A program made the translations under genes and the position numbers. From Oscillospiraceae bacterium (GTDB lineage Bacteria; Bacillota; Clostridia; Oscillospirales; Acutalibacteraceae): a stretch of DNA of 64,000 nt. Position 1 is the first letter of the stretch; every line of letters starts with the position of its first letter. The DNA lies in NCBI GenBank assembly GCA_015065615.1, contig SVPY01000010.1:1-64000 (forward strand), given 5' to 3'. Positions 41,694-50,851 of the stretch are shown piece by piece. Under the pieces are notes generated by a model. The model was not told the origin of the DNA. It was given only the letters and a program-made list of their open reading frames with translations, and searched no databases.

Positions 41694-42902
41694 TTGAAAT
41701 TAAAAATATTAAATATATTGTTTCCTCTTATTTTAGTTTTTGCTTTTATTTTATCAGGCTGTATAAAGAAAGAAACTGAGCCTTCAATATCGAATAGGGT
41801 TGAAGAATCAGAAGTTTTTTCCGATATAACTTCAAACAGCGATAATTCTGAAGGAAGCTTGGAAATTACAAAACCCGATAACGTACAAGGTGAAAATAGT
41901 AATATATCCATAATCACAAAAGATTCTGAAGGTAATGTTATTTCAAAAGTGTATTACGACTCAAGCGCTGACATTACCGAAAAAATAATTTGCGAATATG
42001 ATGAGCACGGTGTTTTGATTTATGAATCAAAGTATGTTGCCGATTGCAATGCAGTAGATGATTTCCTTGCAGGCAATTATGAAAAAGCCAAAAGCTTTGA
42101 GGAAACAAGCTATAAACTAACGGGCGATTATATTGCGGATACAGAAAACGTATTTACTGTAACGATAGAAGAATTTGCTCCGCTTTACAGTAAAGCAAAA
42201 GAAATATGGGAAAATTACGGCGTTACAGTGCTTATAGCAGATAAAGTAAAGGGTAATACCTATGGCGCCGAATTATGTTCAGAATATGAAAGAATTGAAA
42301 GTGGCCTTCAGCTTATTGAAAAAAGTCTTTCCTGCTATCCTGAAAATTTCTTTAACGATTTCTCAGGAGACGTATATATTCAGCTTGTTGGCACAGGCTC
42401 CTCAGCCGGATTATATTGGGAAGAATATAATAACCAGATGCTTCAAATAGACGTCAACTGTTATTCCCCGAGCGATGAATATGATGACGAAGGCAGCTAT
42501 TTCTGTTATACGCTTCACCACGAAATATGCCATATGATAACAAAGCAGCTTATTAATTTTGCGGCAGATTCAGAATGTCCTTTAACTGAAAAAACTTGGA
42601 ACAGCTTTAACCCTGAAGGCTTTGAATACGTTAACGGTTACAATAATGAAAAAGAATTAGAAATTTACGGTTATCAAAATAATTACGAATATTTCCTTTC
42701 AAGTTATGGCTGCACGACACCTGATGAGGACAGGGCGATGATATTCGCAGAAGCTATGAAATATTATCAAGGCTATGATTCTGTGATGTTTAATGAAAAT
42801 ATAAAAGCAAAACTTAAATATTTAAGTAGCTGTATAAAAGCAGGTTTTAAAAGCGACGCTTGGCAGGGTACTGCACCGTGGGAATTCATTCTGGAAAGAT
42901 GA
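41694..42902 (+). CDS. Lipoprotein with HExxH zincin motif (putative metallopeptidase)
   Basis: 402-residue lipoprotein: signal peptide MKLKILNILFPLILVFAFIL, lipobox ILSGC with C23, then a Ser/Glu/Asn-rich linker. A small repeat-like strand region (GNVISKVYYDSSADITEKIICEYDEHG) resembles YD-type beta repeats. The C-terminal half contains HHEICHMI, with HExxH at residues 276-280; acidic residues about 70 positions on (PDEDRAMIFAEAM) could supply a third ligand. Probable extracytoplasmic zinc peptidase; no named family recognised. Starts at TTG: AAGGATGG is 13 bases upstream and no ATG is in frame nearby. Monocistronic. Confidence 0.7.
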   Translation: MKLKILNILFPLILVFAFILSGCIKKETEPSISNRVEESEVFSDITSNSDNSEGSLEITKPDNVQGENSNISIITKDSEGNVISKVYYDSSADITEKIICEYDEHGVLIYESKYVADCNAVDDFLAGNYEKAKSFEETSYKLTGDYIADTENVFTVTIEEFAPLYSKAKEIWENYGVTVLIADKVKGNTYGAELCSEYERIESGLQLIEKSLSCYPENFFNDFSGDVYIQLVGTGSSAGLYWEEYNNQMLQIDVNCYSPSDEYDDEGSYFCYTLHHEICHMITKQLINFAADSECPLTEKTWNSFNPEGFEYVNGYNNEKELEIYGYQNNYEYFLSSYGCTTPDEDRAMIFAEAMKYYQGYDSVMFNENIKAKLKYLSSCIKAGFKSDAWQGTAPWEFILER

Positions 42903-42983
42903 ATATTTAATCTTATACACAGAAATACAGATATAAACGGGACTTTAAAAAATTGTATTAATTAAACAGTAAGTCCGAAAACT

Positions 42984-43013
42984 ACCTCTCTTACCTTAAT
43001 AAGAGAGGTTTTT
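42984..43013 (+). terminator. Intrinsic terminator
   Basis: Perfect 10-bp stem ACCTCTCTTA / TAAGAGAGGT, 6-nt loop, T5 tract. Confidence 0.85.
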
Positions 43014-43050
43014 CTTTGCCGTAAATTTAATAAAAAACTAAAATATATCG

Positions 43051-43079
43051 TTGAAAATGGAGTAATTTTGTGATATAGT
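43051..43079 (+). promoter_or_regulatory. Sigma-A-type promoter for the permease
   Basis: TTGAAA, 17-bp spacer, TATAGT. Confidence 0.65.
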
Positions 43080-43134
43080 ATACGCTTGTGGGCAAAAAAT
43101 TCCGACAAGATTTTACATAAAAAGGGGCAGAAAT

Positions 43135-44250
43135 ATGCTTTCAAAAACACTTAGATTTATAAAAAAGAACACGGTTTTTTGTGTGGCTGCTTTGGCTGCG
43201 ATAATAACTTCTTTTATTGTTCCGCCTGATATAAAATACCTCGATTATTTTGACTGGAGCACTTTAGCTTGTCTGTTTCTTACTTTGGCTGTTGTGTGTG
43301 CCCTTCGCAATATTAAATTCTTTACCATTCTGGCAAGAAAAATGGTACAGATAACGGGTAGCCTGCGCACACTTTTCTTAATGCTTATAGTTATCACTTT
43401 TTTAGGTTCTCTTTTAATTGCCAACGATATGGCGCTTATAACCTTTTTACCCCTTGGTTACTTTGCTTTAACAGCGGTAAAAATGGAAAAATATATGGCA
43501 TACCTTTTTATTCTTCAAAATATTTCAGCTAACCTCGGTGGTATGCTCACTCCTTTCGGTAATCCTCAGAACCTTTACCTCTATTCATATTTCAATATTC
43601 CTACAGGGGAATTTATGAGTATTATGTTCTGGCCCTTTTTACTTGCTATTTCACTTTTGGTTATTGCCTGTTTCTTTGTAAAGAACGTTAAACTTAAAAT
43701 TGATGAATCTTTCCCCGAAAAGCTCAGTATAAAAAGAACCGTTCTCTACTTAATTTTATTTGCTTTCTCCCTTTTAATTGTTTTCCGCGTAATTCCTTTC
43801 TGGGTTGGCCTTATTTTAGTTCCCGTAATTCTTTATTTTGTAGATAAAGAATCCCTTTTAATGGTGGATTACCCCTTGCTTGGTACTTTCTTTTTCTTCT
43901 TTATTTTCTCGGGAAATCTCGGCAGAATCGAAGCAGTAAACACATTTTTCTCATACCTTTTAAACTGGGATACTTTACTTGTTTCAATTATCTCCTGCCA
44001 GGGCATAAGTAACGTACCTACGGCAATATTGCTTTCACACTTCACAAACGATTACCGCAGCCTTCTTTTAGGCGTAAACATAGGCGGTACAGGTACTTTA
44101 ATTGCTTCACTTGCAAGCTTAATTACCTTCAGTGAGTTCAGAATTCTTTATCCCGGCCACGGCAAGAAATACTTCTGGATGTTTACTTTAATTAACGTTA
44201 TTTTCCTTGTGATAATGACCTTGGCTGCAAAATTTATATTCTTGGCATAA
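43135..44250 (+). CDS. Ion-transporter superfamily permease (ArsB/NhaD/SLC13-like)
   Basis: 371-residue membrane protein with about ten hydrophobic helices. The internal motif ANLGGMLTPFGNPQNLYLY corresponds to the TPxGNPxN re-entrant loop of ArsB, NhaD and citrate/dicarboxylate (SLC13) transporters; a second inverted copy (GISNVPTAILLSHF ... NIGGTGTLIASLASLI) is also present. Substrate (anion, arsenite, dicarboxylate or Na+) cannot be read from sequence. Monocistronic; SD AAAAGGGG. Confidence 0.8.
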   Translation: MLSKTLRFIKKNTVFCVAALAAIITSFIVPPDIKYLDYFDWSTLACLFLTLAVVCALRNIKFFTILARKMVQITGSLRTLFLMLIVITFLGSLLIANDMALITFLPLGYFALTAVKMEKYMAYLFILQNISANLGGMLTPFGNPQNLYLYSYFNIPTGEFMSIMFWPFLLAISLLVIACFFVKNVKLKIDESFPEKLSIKRTVLYLILFAFSLLIVFRVIPFWVGLILVPVILYFVDKESLLMVDYPLLGTFFFFFIFSGNLGRIEAVNTFFSYLLNWDTLLVSIISCQGISNVPTAILLSHFTNDYRSLLLGVNIGGTGTLIASLASLITFSEFRILYPGHGKKYFWMFTLINVIFLVIMTLAAKFIFLA

Positions 44251-44253
44251 CAT

Positions 44254-44283
44254 AAAGGCACAGCTTTAAGCTGTGCCTTTTAT
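44254..44283. terminator. Terminator between convergent genes
   Basis: Perfect 11-bp stem AAAGGCACAGC / GCTGTGCCTTT with TTTAA loop; T-rich on the plus side and ends at the stop codon of the minus-strand gene. Confidence 0.8.
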
Positions 44284-45923
44284 TAGTCGACTTCTATACT
44301 TTCTCCGCATCTGTCGCAATTTATTGTACGGTGATAATGTCTTATTGATGTATAGGTAATTTCATTATTGCAGTTTTTGCATATTATTTTCTTTTTCGGG
44401 AAAGAAAACTTAGCTTTTGCGATGCTTGTGTTATTAAAGTTTTCGGAATTATCCAATTTACCAAAATTATGTCTCGCGCGGCATTTGTGACACACAGTCG
44501 AAAGAACTCCTCCGCAAAGTTTGGCACTTCTGCGTATCGCGTACGTTAAATTACCACATTCGCCACATATGTAGTATAAAAAATCATTCGATTCTTTGAT
44601 GCTTTCGCTTTTAAGATATACCGTAGGGATATGCACGTACCATGATCTGAAAACAAGCAGCTCTTCATTACAGTTGGGGCAATTAACAAACGTACTGTCT
44701 AACTTATTATTTGTATCTTTCATTTTAAAGGTAAAGCTACATTTGGGACAAGTGTAAGATTTTAAATTATCTTCAGCTTTATATTCCGGAGCGGATAAGT
44801 TACTGTAGTTTGCTTGATTTTCTTGATAGTTTATTTTTGACGTTAAAGGCAGAAGCATATCGCTTAAAATAGGAAAATCATTCTTTCTGCTTCCTACTTC
44901 ATAATCTTCAAGTAAAATGGATTCACCCGTTCTGCATTTTTTACAAAATGCGCTGTAGTAAGGTTTTGTTGAATGAAAATAAACGGTATTAACAGTTTTA
45001 CAGCTTCTGCAGGTAAAAGATTTCTTTAAAATATTATCAGCCTTATACTCTCGGGTGTTTCTGCATTTAAGATCCATTTTAAAACGATACGTAGCACCGC
45101 AGGAACAGTCGGCTTCAAAAGTACCTTCCTCGAAACTTTGCTTATCTATTTTACCGCAGTCGGGACATTTATAATATAAATATTCCGGAGCTTTTTTGTA
45201 TCGGTTTGTTAAAACCGTTATTCCCTCATCGGCTTTGTTCATAGCCATTTTGATTTTAAGCTCACTGTCACAGTTTGTGCACTCTGTTTTCCACAAGCCC
45301 TCTGAAAATTCAATTTTTAAGTCTTCACTGCAGGCAGGACACTTATACCATCTAAAAAGCTTGCCATCCTGCTCAATAGGTTTATCAGATTTTTGCTCTT
45401 TTCGGTTTTGGTGTTTTTCCTGCATCTTTCTTTCGAACTTTTTGCGCGCAACGTAAGCGTCTGTCCAAACTTCTGCAGCCCATTTGGAATAAATGTTGGA
45501 TGAACCGTTTGCTCTGCCTAAAGAATCAGGATTAACGTCGCTGAAGTAACTTCTCATCAAAAGAAAAGCAACAGCTGCTGCATGTATGGGATTTCCCTCG
45601 TATTTTCCGATGAACATATCGTATTCGCTATATGGGCTTTTGTATATATAGTTTTCTTCAAAACTTATGTGCCCTATAGCGTATTCAGAAAATTCCAACG
45701 AAGGTTCTTTGTAGATCACACCTTTGCTGTCTACGTGTCCGACGGCATAGTCGTAATAATTTGTGTAAGGTTTATTATATATAATTCCCTTGGAATCAAT
45801 ATGCCCAATGGCAAAGTCAGGTATATCGGAATACGGATGATTATAAATCACTCCGTCAGCATCGCAGTGACCCACAGGAGTCATAACGTCATTTGATTTA
45901 TAGTTATAAACGAATGTACTCAT
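44283..45923 (-). CDS. Multi-zinc-ribbon protein with N-terminal GH-D-G-IY repeats
   Basis: 546-residue soluble protein of unrecognised family. Residues about 17-110 hold four ~24-residue repeats with pattern VGHxDxxGxIYxxPYxxxxDYA. A helical segment (AAAVAFLLMRSYFSDV, then a Lys/Arg-rich helix ending KNRKEQ-like) follows. From about residue 190 to the end there are six zinc-ribbon-like modules, each with paired cysteines: CPAC/CTNC, CPDC/CSCG, CRSC/CKKC, CPKC/CPNC, CGEC/CHKC and CKNC/CDRC. No signal peptide or membrane helix. Such ribbons suggest binding of nucleic acid or protein; function unknown. Monocistronic with own promoter. Confidence 0.8.
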   Translation of the reverse strand: MSTFVYNYKSNDVMTPVGHCDADGVIYNHPYSDIPDFAIGHIDSKGIIYNKPYTNYYDYAVGHVDSKGVIYKEPSLEFSEYAIGHISFEENYIYKSPYSEYDMFIGKYEGNPIHAAAVAFLLMRSYFSDVNPDSLGRANGSSNIYSKWAAEVWTDAYVARKKFERKMQEKHQNRKEQKSDKPIEQDGKLFRWYKCPACSEDLKIEFSEGLWKTECTNCDSELKIKMAMNKADEGITVLTNRYKKAPEYLYYKCPDCGKIDKQSFEEGTFEADCSCGATYRFKMDLKCRNTREYKADNILKKSFTCRSCKTVNTVYFHSTKPYYSAFCKKCRTGESILLEDYEVGSRKNDFPILSDMLLPLTSKINYQENQANYSNLSAPEYKAEDNLKSYTCPKCSFTFKMKDTNNKLDSTFVNCPNCNEELLVFRSWYVHIPTVYLKSESIKESNDFLYYICGECGNLTYAIRRSAKLCGGVLSTVCHKCRARHNFGKLDNSENFNNTSIAKAKFSFPKKKIICKNCNNEITYTSIRHYHRTINCDRCGESIEVD

Positions 45924-45952
45924 AAGACACCTCGAAAATATACGTTAAAATA

Positions 45953-45981
45953 ATTATAGCACAGTTGTTACATAATTACAA
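45953..45981 (-). promoter_or_regulatory. Sigma-A-type promoter for the zinc-ribbon protein
   Basis: Minus strand TTGTAA, 17-bp spacer, TATAAT. Confidence 0.7.
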
Positions 45982-45996
45982 GAAATCAAAATATGA

Positions 45997-46025
45997 TTGA
46001 CATACAAAGATAAATCTCTTAAAAT
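45997..46025 (+). promoter_or_regulatory. Sigma-A-type promoter for the NhaC-type gene
   Basis: TTGACA, 17-bp spacer, TAAAAT. Confidence 0.8.
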
Positions 46026-46072
46026 AGAATGAAGAAATTAATAAGGAGACTTTTTTTGTCGCGGTAAAAATT

Positions 46073-47404
46073 ATGGAAAATAAAATTAAAAGTAAACCTA
46101 TAGCACTTTTACCCATTTTAGTGTTTTTGGTTCTTTATTTAGGAATGGGTCTTATTTTTGAGTATGTGCTTAAAATTGAGATGGGTTTCTATAATATTCC
46201 CATTGTTGTTGTATTTATGGCAGCTCTTTTGGTTGCCTGCCTGCAAAACAGAAAGCTTAAGTTTGAAAGTAAACTTGAAGTTATGGCAAAGGGCGTAGGA
46301 AATAAGGATATTATGACTATGATTCTTATCTTCCTTTTTGCAGGTGTTTTCGTCGGTGTAACGGGACGTGACAGTGCTGAAGCCGTTGCATATTTCCTTT
46401 TATCGGTAACTCCTGCGTGGGCGGCTGTAGCCGTACTTTTTATTGCCTCCTGCTTTGTTTCCACAGCTATGGGTACTTCCGTAGGTACTATTACGCTTAT
46501 TGTTCCCATTGCCGTAGCAGTTTCCAACGTTTCGGGCTTCAGTATGCCTTTGTGCATAGGCTCGGTTATGGGCGGCGCTATGTTTGGCGATAACCTTTCA
46601 TTTATTTCCGATACTACTATTGCAGCCTGCAACAGCCAGGGCTGTGAGATGAAAGATAAGTTCCGTGCAAACGTTAAAATTGCTCTTCCTGCAGCTATTG
46701 TAACTTTAGGCATTATTATCGCTCTTTCTTTCACTTCAGGTTCAGCTCAGATCGAAATTCCCGAATATAACCTCCTGCTTTTAATCCCTTACGTTCTCGT
46801 ACTGATCGGCGGTATTGTTGGTGTAAACGTATTCCTCGTTCTTATCATAGGTATCGTTTCAGGTGTTATTATCACACTTTCCACAGGTACCGTAGACGTA
46901 ATGACTCTTTTAAAGAGTATGGGTTCAGGTGCTTCAGGTATGTTTGAGACTATAATGGTTACCGTTCTCGTATCCGCTATGTGCGCGCTTATAAGAGAGT
47001 ACGGCGGTTTTGAAGCTCTTCTTAATTTTATCCGCAGGGTGTTCAAAGGCAGAGTTGGCGGCAGACTTGGTGTTGGTCTTTTAGTTGGTGCTATGGATAT
47101 TGCTACTGCAAACAATACTGTTGCTATTGTTATGGCAGGTCCCATTGCTAAGGATATAAGTGAAGAATACGGTATTACCCCCAAAGAGTCCGCATCGCTT
47201 CTCGATACCTTCTCCTGTATTTTCCAAGGTATTATTCCTTACGGCGCACAGATGCTTATAGCTATTTCAACTGCGGTGGAACTTGGCGCTAAAGTTTCTG
47301 CATTTGAAGTAATCCCCTTCCTTTTCTATCCCTTTGTTTTAGCAGTTGCATCTCTTATTTATATGTTTGTAGGTGCAGGCAAGAAAAAAGTAAAGGAGAA
47401 TTAA
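46073..47404 (+). CDS. NhaC-family Na+/H+ antiporter-like transporter
   Basis: 443-residue membrane protein with about 11-12 helices; family motifs STAMGTSVGTITLIVP, GAMFGDNLSFISDTTIAA and ATANNTVAIVMAGPIAKDIS. NhaC-superfamily members exchange Na+ for H+, and some exchange organic acids or amino acids; which applies here is unknown. The ATG has no SD nearby: the only AAGGAG (46043-46048) is 24 bases upstream and precedes a TTG-TCG-CGG-TAA mini-frame. A small lipoprotein gene follows after 2 bases. Confidence 0.85.
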   Translation: MENKIKSKPIALLPILVFLVLYLGMGLIFEYVLKIEMGFYNIPIVVVFMAALLVACLQNRKLKFESKLEVMAKGVGNKDIMTMILIFLFAGVFVGVTGRDSAEAVAYFLLSVTPAWAAVAVLFIASCFVSTAMGTSVGTITLIVPIAVAVSNVSGFSMPLCIGSVMGGAMFGDNLSFISDTTIAACNSQGCEMKDKFRANVKIALPAAIVTLGIIIALSFTSGSAQIEIPEYNLLLLIPYVLVLIGGIVGVNVFLVLIIGIVSGVIITLSTGTVDVMTLLKSMGSGASGMFETIMVTVLVSAMCALIREYGGFEALLNFIRRVFKGRVGGRLGVGLLVGAMDIATANNTVAIVMAGPIAKDISEEYGITPKESASLLDTFSCIFQGIIPYGAQMLIAISTAVELGAKVSAFEVIPFLFYPFVLAVASLIYMFVGAGKKKVKEN

Positions 47405-47406
47405 AA

Positions 47407-47898
47407 GTGATTAAGAAAGTTATATGCTTGGCATTTGTATTCTTATTGGCTTCGTCTTTTATGGGTTGTGCCCTTTTTGTAGATAAAGAAGCGGTTATTA
47501 ATGATTTAGTGAGCTATATTACTCGTTGTCCTTTTTATGAGTCTTATGAATCTAAAAATGAACTTAGATACGTAAAAATAGAATTCAACGGCAATCAGGC
47601 TATCTCTACTCAGGAGTATTTTAGCATCAGATCTAATAAGATAGCCGGTGAAAGTGTAACCACTCACGTATGGGATATGGAATTCAGCGTAAAAGCAGAG
47701 AATAAAGTTGTTATTAAGCTTTCATATAAGTCTGATGAAGGCAGAGTATTTAAAGAGGAAATCATTGCAACCGGTACACCTGTTTCCACAGGTCAGCTTA
47801 TATGGAGTCTTTCAGGCGATTTCAATATGTACGGTATCAACGATGGCGAATTTTCAACAACTAAATATTCACAAAACTCTGTAAGCAAATATAGATAA
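47407..47898 (+). CDS. Small lipoprotein of unknown function
   Basis: 163-residue predicted lipoprotein starting at GTG, with AAGGAG 9 bases upstream inside the antiporter end. Signal peptide MIKKVICLAFVFLLASSFMG with C21 as lipobox cysteine, followed by a short beta-rich domain (LRYVKIEFNGNQAISTQEYF, VWDMEFSVKAENKVVIKLSY). No family recognised. Coupled to the NhaC-type gene, so possibly an accessory of that transporter, which is inference. Confidence 0.75.
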   Translation: MIKKVICLAFVFLLASSFMGCALFVDKEAVINDLVSYITRCPFYESYESKNELRYVKIEFNGNQAISTQEYFSIRSNKIAGESVTTHVWDMEFSVKAENKVVIKLSYKSDEGRVFKEEIIATGTPVSTGQLIWSLSGDFNMYGINDGEFSTTKYSQNSVSKYR

Positions 47899-47901
47899 AT
47901 T

Positions 47902-47930
47902 AACCTCCGAGTTATAAGCTCGGAGGTTTT
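47902..47930. terminator. Terminator between the lipoprotein and GH172
   Basis: Perfect 10-bp stem AACCTCCGAG / CTCGGAGGTT, 7-nt loop, short T tract on the plus side; probably also ends the minus-strand GH172 transcript. Confidence 0.8.
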
Positions 47931-47946
47931 CTCTTTATATGTGAGA

Positions 47947-49053
47947 TTATTTAAGTGCTGATTCCTGAGGGATTCTTTCCTCAACGGGTAAAATACCAAA
48001 GCTTCTGTGCGGCTCATCCTGATACCAGTAAGCTACGGATGCAATATCGTATTCCTGATTATTTGCGTGACCGTGCTCGATACTGAAGCGGAATTTCTTC
48101 TCGAAGGGGATGGGATCCAATACGTGGTGGCGGTAAACCGCAACTTTTCCTTCCGTGTGGTGGCGGTGATTATCAACACCTGTTTCACACCATGGTTCGC
48201 CGTAATATAAGCAGTGGTGGTGCTGCATACCCCAACCTTGGCAGAGATAATCTTCACTGCCCGTGCCGTGTAAATCGGGCGGCCAGCTTCCGCCGTAATT
48301 CTCGTTGCCGTCCTCACGGTCGATAAAGAACATATCGTCGCCTTCGCCCCACCATGCTCCGGTTCTGTTATCTATACTCATATTCATACCCACAAAGTTG
48401 CCCTTGCCTGCTGCGTATAATACAAGATAATTATATTTATCGGTTAAATTCTGTTCTTTTTCTGTCATTCTCTTATATTCGGGAGAATCATCGGGAACGT
48501 TCTTGACGGGATTTTCACGTCTCCACTGAGCGTGAAGATAAAGAGTATTATCATCAAGGCTCTCGTGCTTCTGCCAGTCGATATAATAATAGAAGCAGCG
48601 CATATCGTCGGCTTCGTTTACTATTTCAATTCTTGCGCTCTTTTTAAAGGGCATAGGCATCCAGCAGTTCATAGCTACTCCGTGCATAGTGCTGCTGTCG
48701 CCTGCAAAACCGTTCATTGAGCAGGTGAAAAAGGCACTGTTGTAAGTATAGGCTCTGCCGTGGCATAAGCCGAAGAAATCGCCGATGGGGCAGAGGATTG
48801 AAGGCTCTTCTTCGTCGTCCCAATAAACCTTCAAAATAATTTTTCTCAAATAATATTCCTGATGCTTCTCACCTGTAAAAGAGTCGATAGTTACCCAAAT
48901 GTGCTTAATAATACCGGGACCTTCAAGCTTTGCTATAGTATAGCTTTCGCCCTTCTTTAAAGGCAGAGCGTCGTAGTTTCCGCCGTTTCTTTCCCAGCTT
49001 GATTCTCTCATTGCTTTAAAATTTGATGCTTTTGTCAGATTCATCATATCCAT
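47947..49053 (-). CDS. GH172 (DUF2961) family glycoside hydrolase
   Basis: 368-residue protein of the DUF2961 family, now GH172, whose characterised members cleave alpha-D-fructofuranosides or D-arabinofuranosides. Landmarks: N-terminal KGESYTIAKLEGPGIIKHIW, CPIGDFFGLCHG, MNCWMPMPFKKSARIEI and the active-site LHGTGSEDYLCQGW near residue 263. No signal peptide, so it is cytoplasmic and would act on imported oligosaccharides. 29 bases downstream of the DUF4091 gene on the same strand. Start has AAGGA upstream; MDMMN offers an alternative ATG three codons later. Confidence 0.88.
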   Translation of the reverse strand: MDMMNLTKASNFKAMRESSWERNGGNYDALPLKKGESYTIAKLEGPGIIKHIWVTIDSFTGEKHQEYYLRKIILKVYWDDEEEPSILCPIGDFFGLCHGRAYTYNSAFFTCSMNGFAGDSSTMHGVAMNCWMPMPFKKSARIEIVNEADDMRCFYYYIDWQKHESLDDNTLYLHAQWRRENPVKNVPDDSPEYKRMTEKEQNLTDKYNYLVLYAAGKGNFVGMNMSIDNRTGAWWGEGDDMFFIDREDGNENYGGSWPPDLHGTGSEDYLCQGWGMQHHHCLYYGEPWCETGVDNHRHHTEGKVAVYRHHVLDPIPFEKKFRFSIEHGHANNQEYDIASVAYWYQDEPHRSFGILPVEERIPQESALK

Positions 49054-49082
49054 AAAATTACGTCCTTAAATTTTTAATTATT

Positions 49083-50618
49083 TTAAATATATGTTTCTAA
49101 AGCTCTTATTAATTTGTTACGCGCATTATTAAAGGATGCGATAGTATAATCCACGTCGTCAAACTCACGGCAAACGGAAAGGCAAATTTCGTCTGCTTTG
49201 GCTTTATCAATTTTCTCTAATGCGCGGAATAACTCATATTCTTCTGCACTCATTCTGTAAGCTTCAAGACGAACAGACATCCATGGTGCGTTTTCACCGG
49301 GGTAAATAATATGAGTATCACCGGGAGGAAGATAACATACGTTATCGGCATTTTTATGTTCGGGGCAGCTGTTTTTGAAAGGATCCTGACCCGGCTGATA
49401 GCAGTTTACTGCCCAATGCAGATAACCTTTTAAATCGTACCTGTATGAAGCCCAGAAATGATATCTTGTAGCAAGCAAAGCGTAATCGTAAAATCTATTG
49501 ATAGTTTTACCGCCTCTGGGACCGCAGCAATCGTAATACCAGATTTCGTCGCCGTAGTGCCTGAATGTATCAATTTCCTTTTTATGCCTCTGATATTCCT
49601 GATTTAAAGGAATCCAAACGTCTATAGCGCCGTGAACAGGGCCGAAGGACATAGCGTCAAGCAAACGGATTGAAGGAGCGAGCTTTCTTATTAAGCCGCA
49701 GAGGGCTCTGTACTCCATGGCGTTTGCATCGTTGGGTTCATCCGCTACACCGAGAATAAAATCATTTTCTAAGCCCTTATCTTTAACGAACTTCTCAAGC
49801 TTAGGAAGCAACTGAGCTAATAAGCAGTAACATTCAAAGCTCATTGATTCTAAGCCATAAATAATAATAGCGGATTCTTTCCAGCTTCTTCTGAATCCAA
49901 GACCGAAATTGAAACCTTTAAAGCCTAATGAACGGGCTTTATCAATGAATTTTTCCATTTCATCAAAGGAAATATCGTATTCATTTTCGCCGATTTTAGT
50001 AACCTTAGGAACGGGGCAGTAAAGCATATTTTGGTGCATACGCCTGAGCATTTTAAGGTACTCGGTATCTAATCTGTCAAATTCAGCGCTGTTTTTATCT
50101 ACGTGGTGATACTCACAAACAGCAAATCTGTTATAGCCCTGAAGCATTAAAAGGCTTTCCTCGGGAACTGTTACTTTGCTTACTTCAATTTCTACAGGAA
50201 TTTCAATATCGCCTGCAAGAACTTTACCGTTAATGAAACCGGTTTCGGCGTCGGAAGGAATTTTGAGTGAAAAATAAACTGCACAAACGCCGTTTTCATC
50301 TGCTTTTAAAGTGTTTTCAATGGGTTTTACGCAGTCATATACGTAATAAGGCGCTTTTCGCTCGGGTATGTGAGGAGAAGAATTTGTTTCGTCCAAACCG
50401 TAGTTCTTATCAACGAAAACGGGCACCATTTCATAAACATCAGGGCTTAAGCCTTCAAATTTAATTTCTAAAGTATCGCCATTTACTTCGTAGAATAAAA
50501 TCTGACCGCAGGCGTAGCTCCCTTTAGGGCTTAAAACCTTTATGCAATCGCTGCTGCTTTCATATTTTGTTATATCCGGATATAAAAATTCAGCCGTATT
50601 GACACAAGTATAACGCAT
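49083..50618 (-). CDS. DUF4091-type putative glycoside hydrolase
   Basis: 511-residue cytoplasmic protein. An N-terminal beta-sandwich (to about residue 155) precedes a TIM-barrel-like region with GFKGFNFGLGFRR, GVADEPNDANAMEYRAL (candidate acid residue in DEPN), IWYYDCCGPRGGKTINRFYDYAL and LKGYLHWAVNCYQPGQDPF, the pattern of DUF4091 proteins that cluster with glycosidases. Catalytic role is presumed, not shown. Strong SD AAGGAGGA. First gene of the minus-strand pair with GH172. Confidence 0.8.
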   Translation of the reverse strand: MRYTCVNTAEFLYPDITKYESSSDCIKVLSPKGSYACGQILFYEVNGDTLEIKFEGLSPDVYEMVPVFVDKNYGLDETNSSPHIPERKAPYYVYDCVKPIENTLKADENGVCAVYFSLKIPSDAETGFINGKVLAGDIEIPVEIEVSKVTVPEESLLMLQGYNRFAVCEYHHVDKNSAEFDRLDTEYLKMLRRMHQNMLYCPVPKVTKIGENEYDISFDEMEKFIDKARSLGFKGFNFGLGFRRSWKESAIIIYGLESMSFECYCLLAQLLPKLEKFVKDKGLENDFILGVADEPNDANAMEYRALCGLIRKLAPSIRLLDAMSFGPVHGAIDVWIPLNQEYQRHKKEIDTFRHYGDEIWYYDCCGPRGGKTINRFYDYALLATRYHFWASYRYDLKGYLHWAVNCYQPGQDPFKNSCPEHKNADNVCYLPPGDTHIIYPGENAPWMSVRLEAYRMSAEEYELFRALEKIDKAKADEICLSVCREFDDVDYTIASFNNARNKLIRALETYI

Positions 50619-50681
50619 ATCTATCCTCCTTTTTAATTTAATGTCTTTTATATTAGGCTCTTTTCCAATACCAATTTGAGA

Positions 50682-50709
50682 ATAATACTATAGGATAGCC
50701 CTTTCTCAA
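50682..50709 (-). promoter_or_regulatory. Promoter and dyad upstream of the DUF4091/GH172 pair
   Basis: Minus strand TTGAGA, 16-bp spacer, TATTAT. A 7-bp inverted repeat TTGAGAA / TTCTCAA (50676-50682 and 50703-50709) spans the promoter and could bind a regulator. Confidence 0.5.
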
Positions 50710-50801
50710 TGGCTTTTCTAAAAGATACAATATTTAACATAGAATGTCACTTAAATATTTTAATATCAGAGTTGCACTATTTTATGAATTTAATAAAATA
50801 A

Positions 50802-50830
50802 TTTACAATGAAAAGTTAATATGATAAGAT
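50802..50830 (+). promoter_or_regulatory. Promoter for the FMN/GH127/GH38 operon
   Basis: TTTACA, 17-bp spacer, TAAGAT, 22 bases before the first start codon. Match is moderate. Confidence 0.5.
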
Positions 50831-50851
50831 AAACTTAAGAAAGGTGATGTT

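Noticed and set aside
46189..46734. 181-codon minus-strand open frame
   Set aside because: Shadow of the NhaC-type gene, low-complexity Ile/Ala/Thr sequence with no SD.
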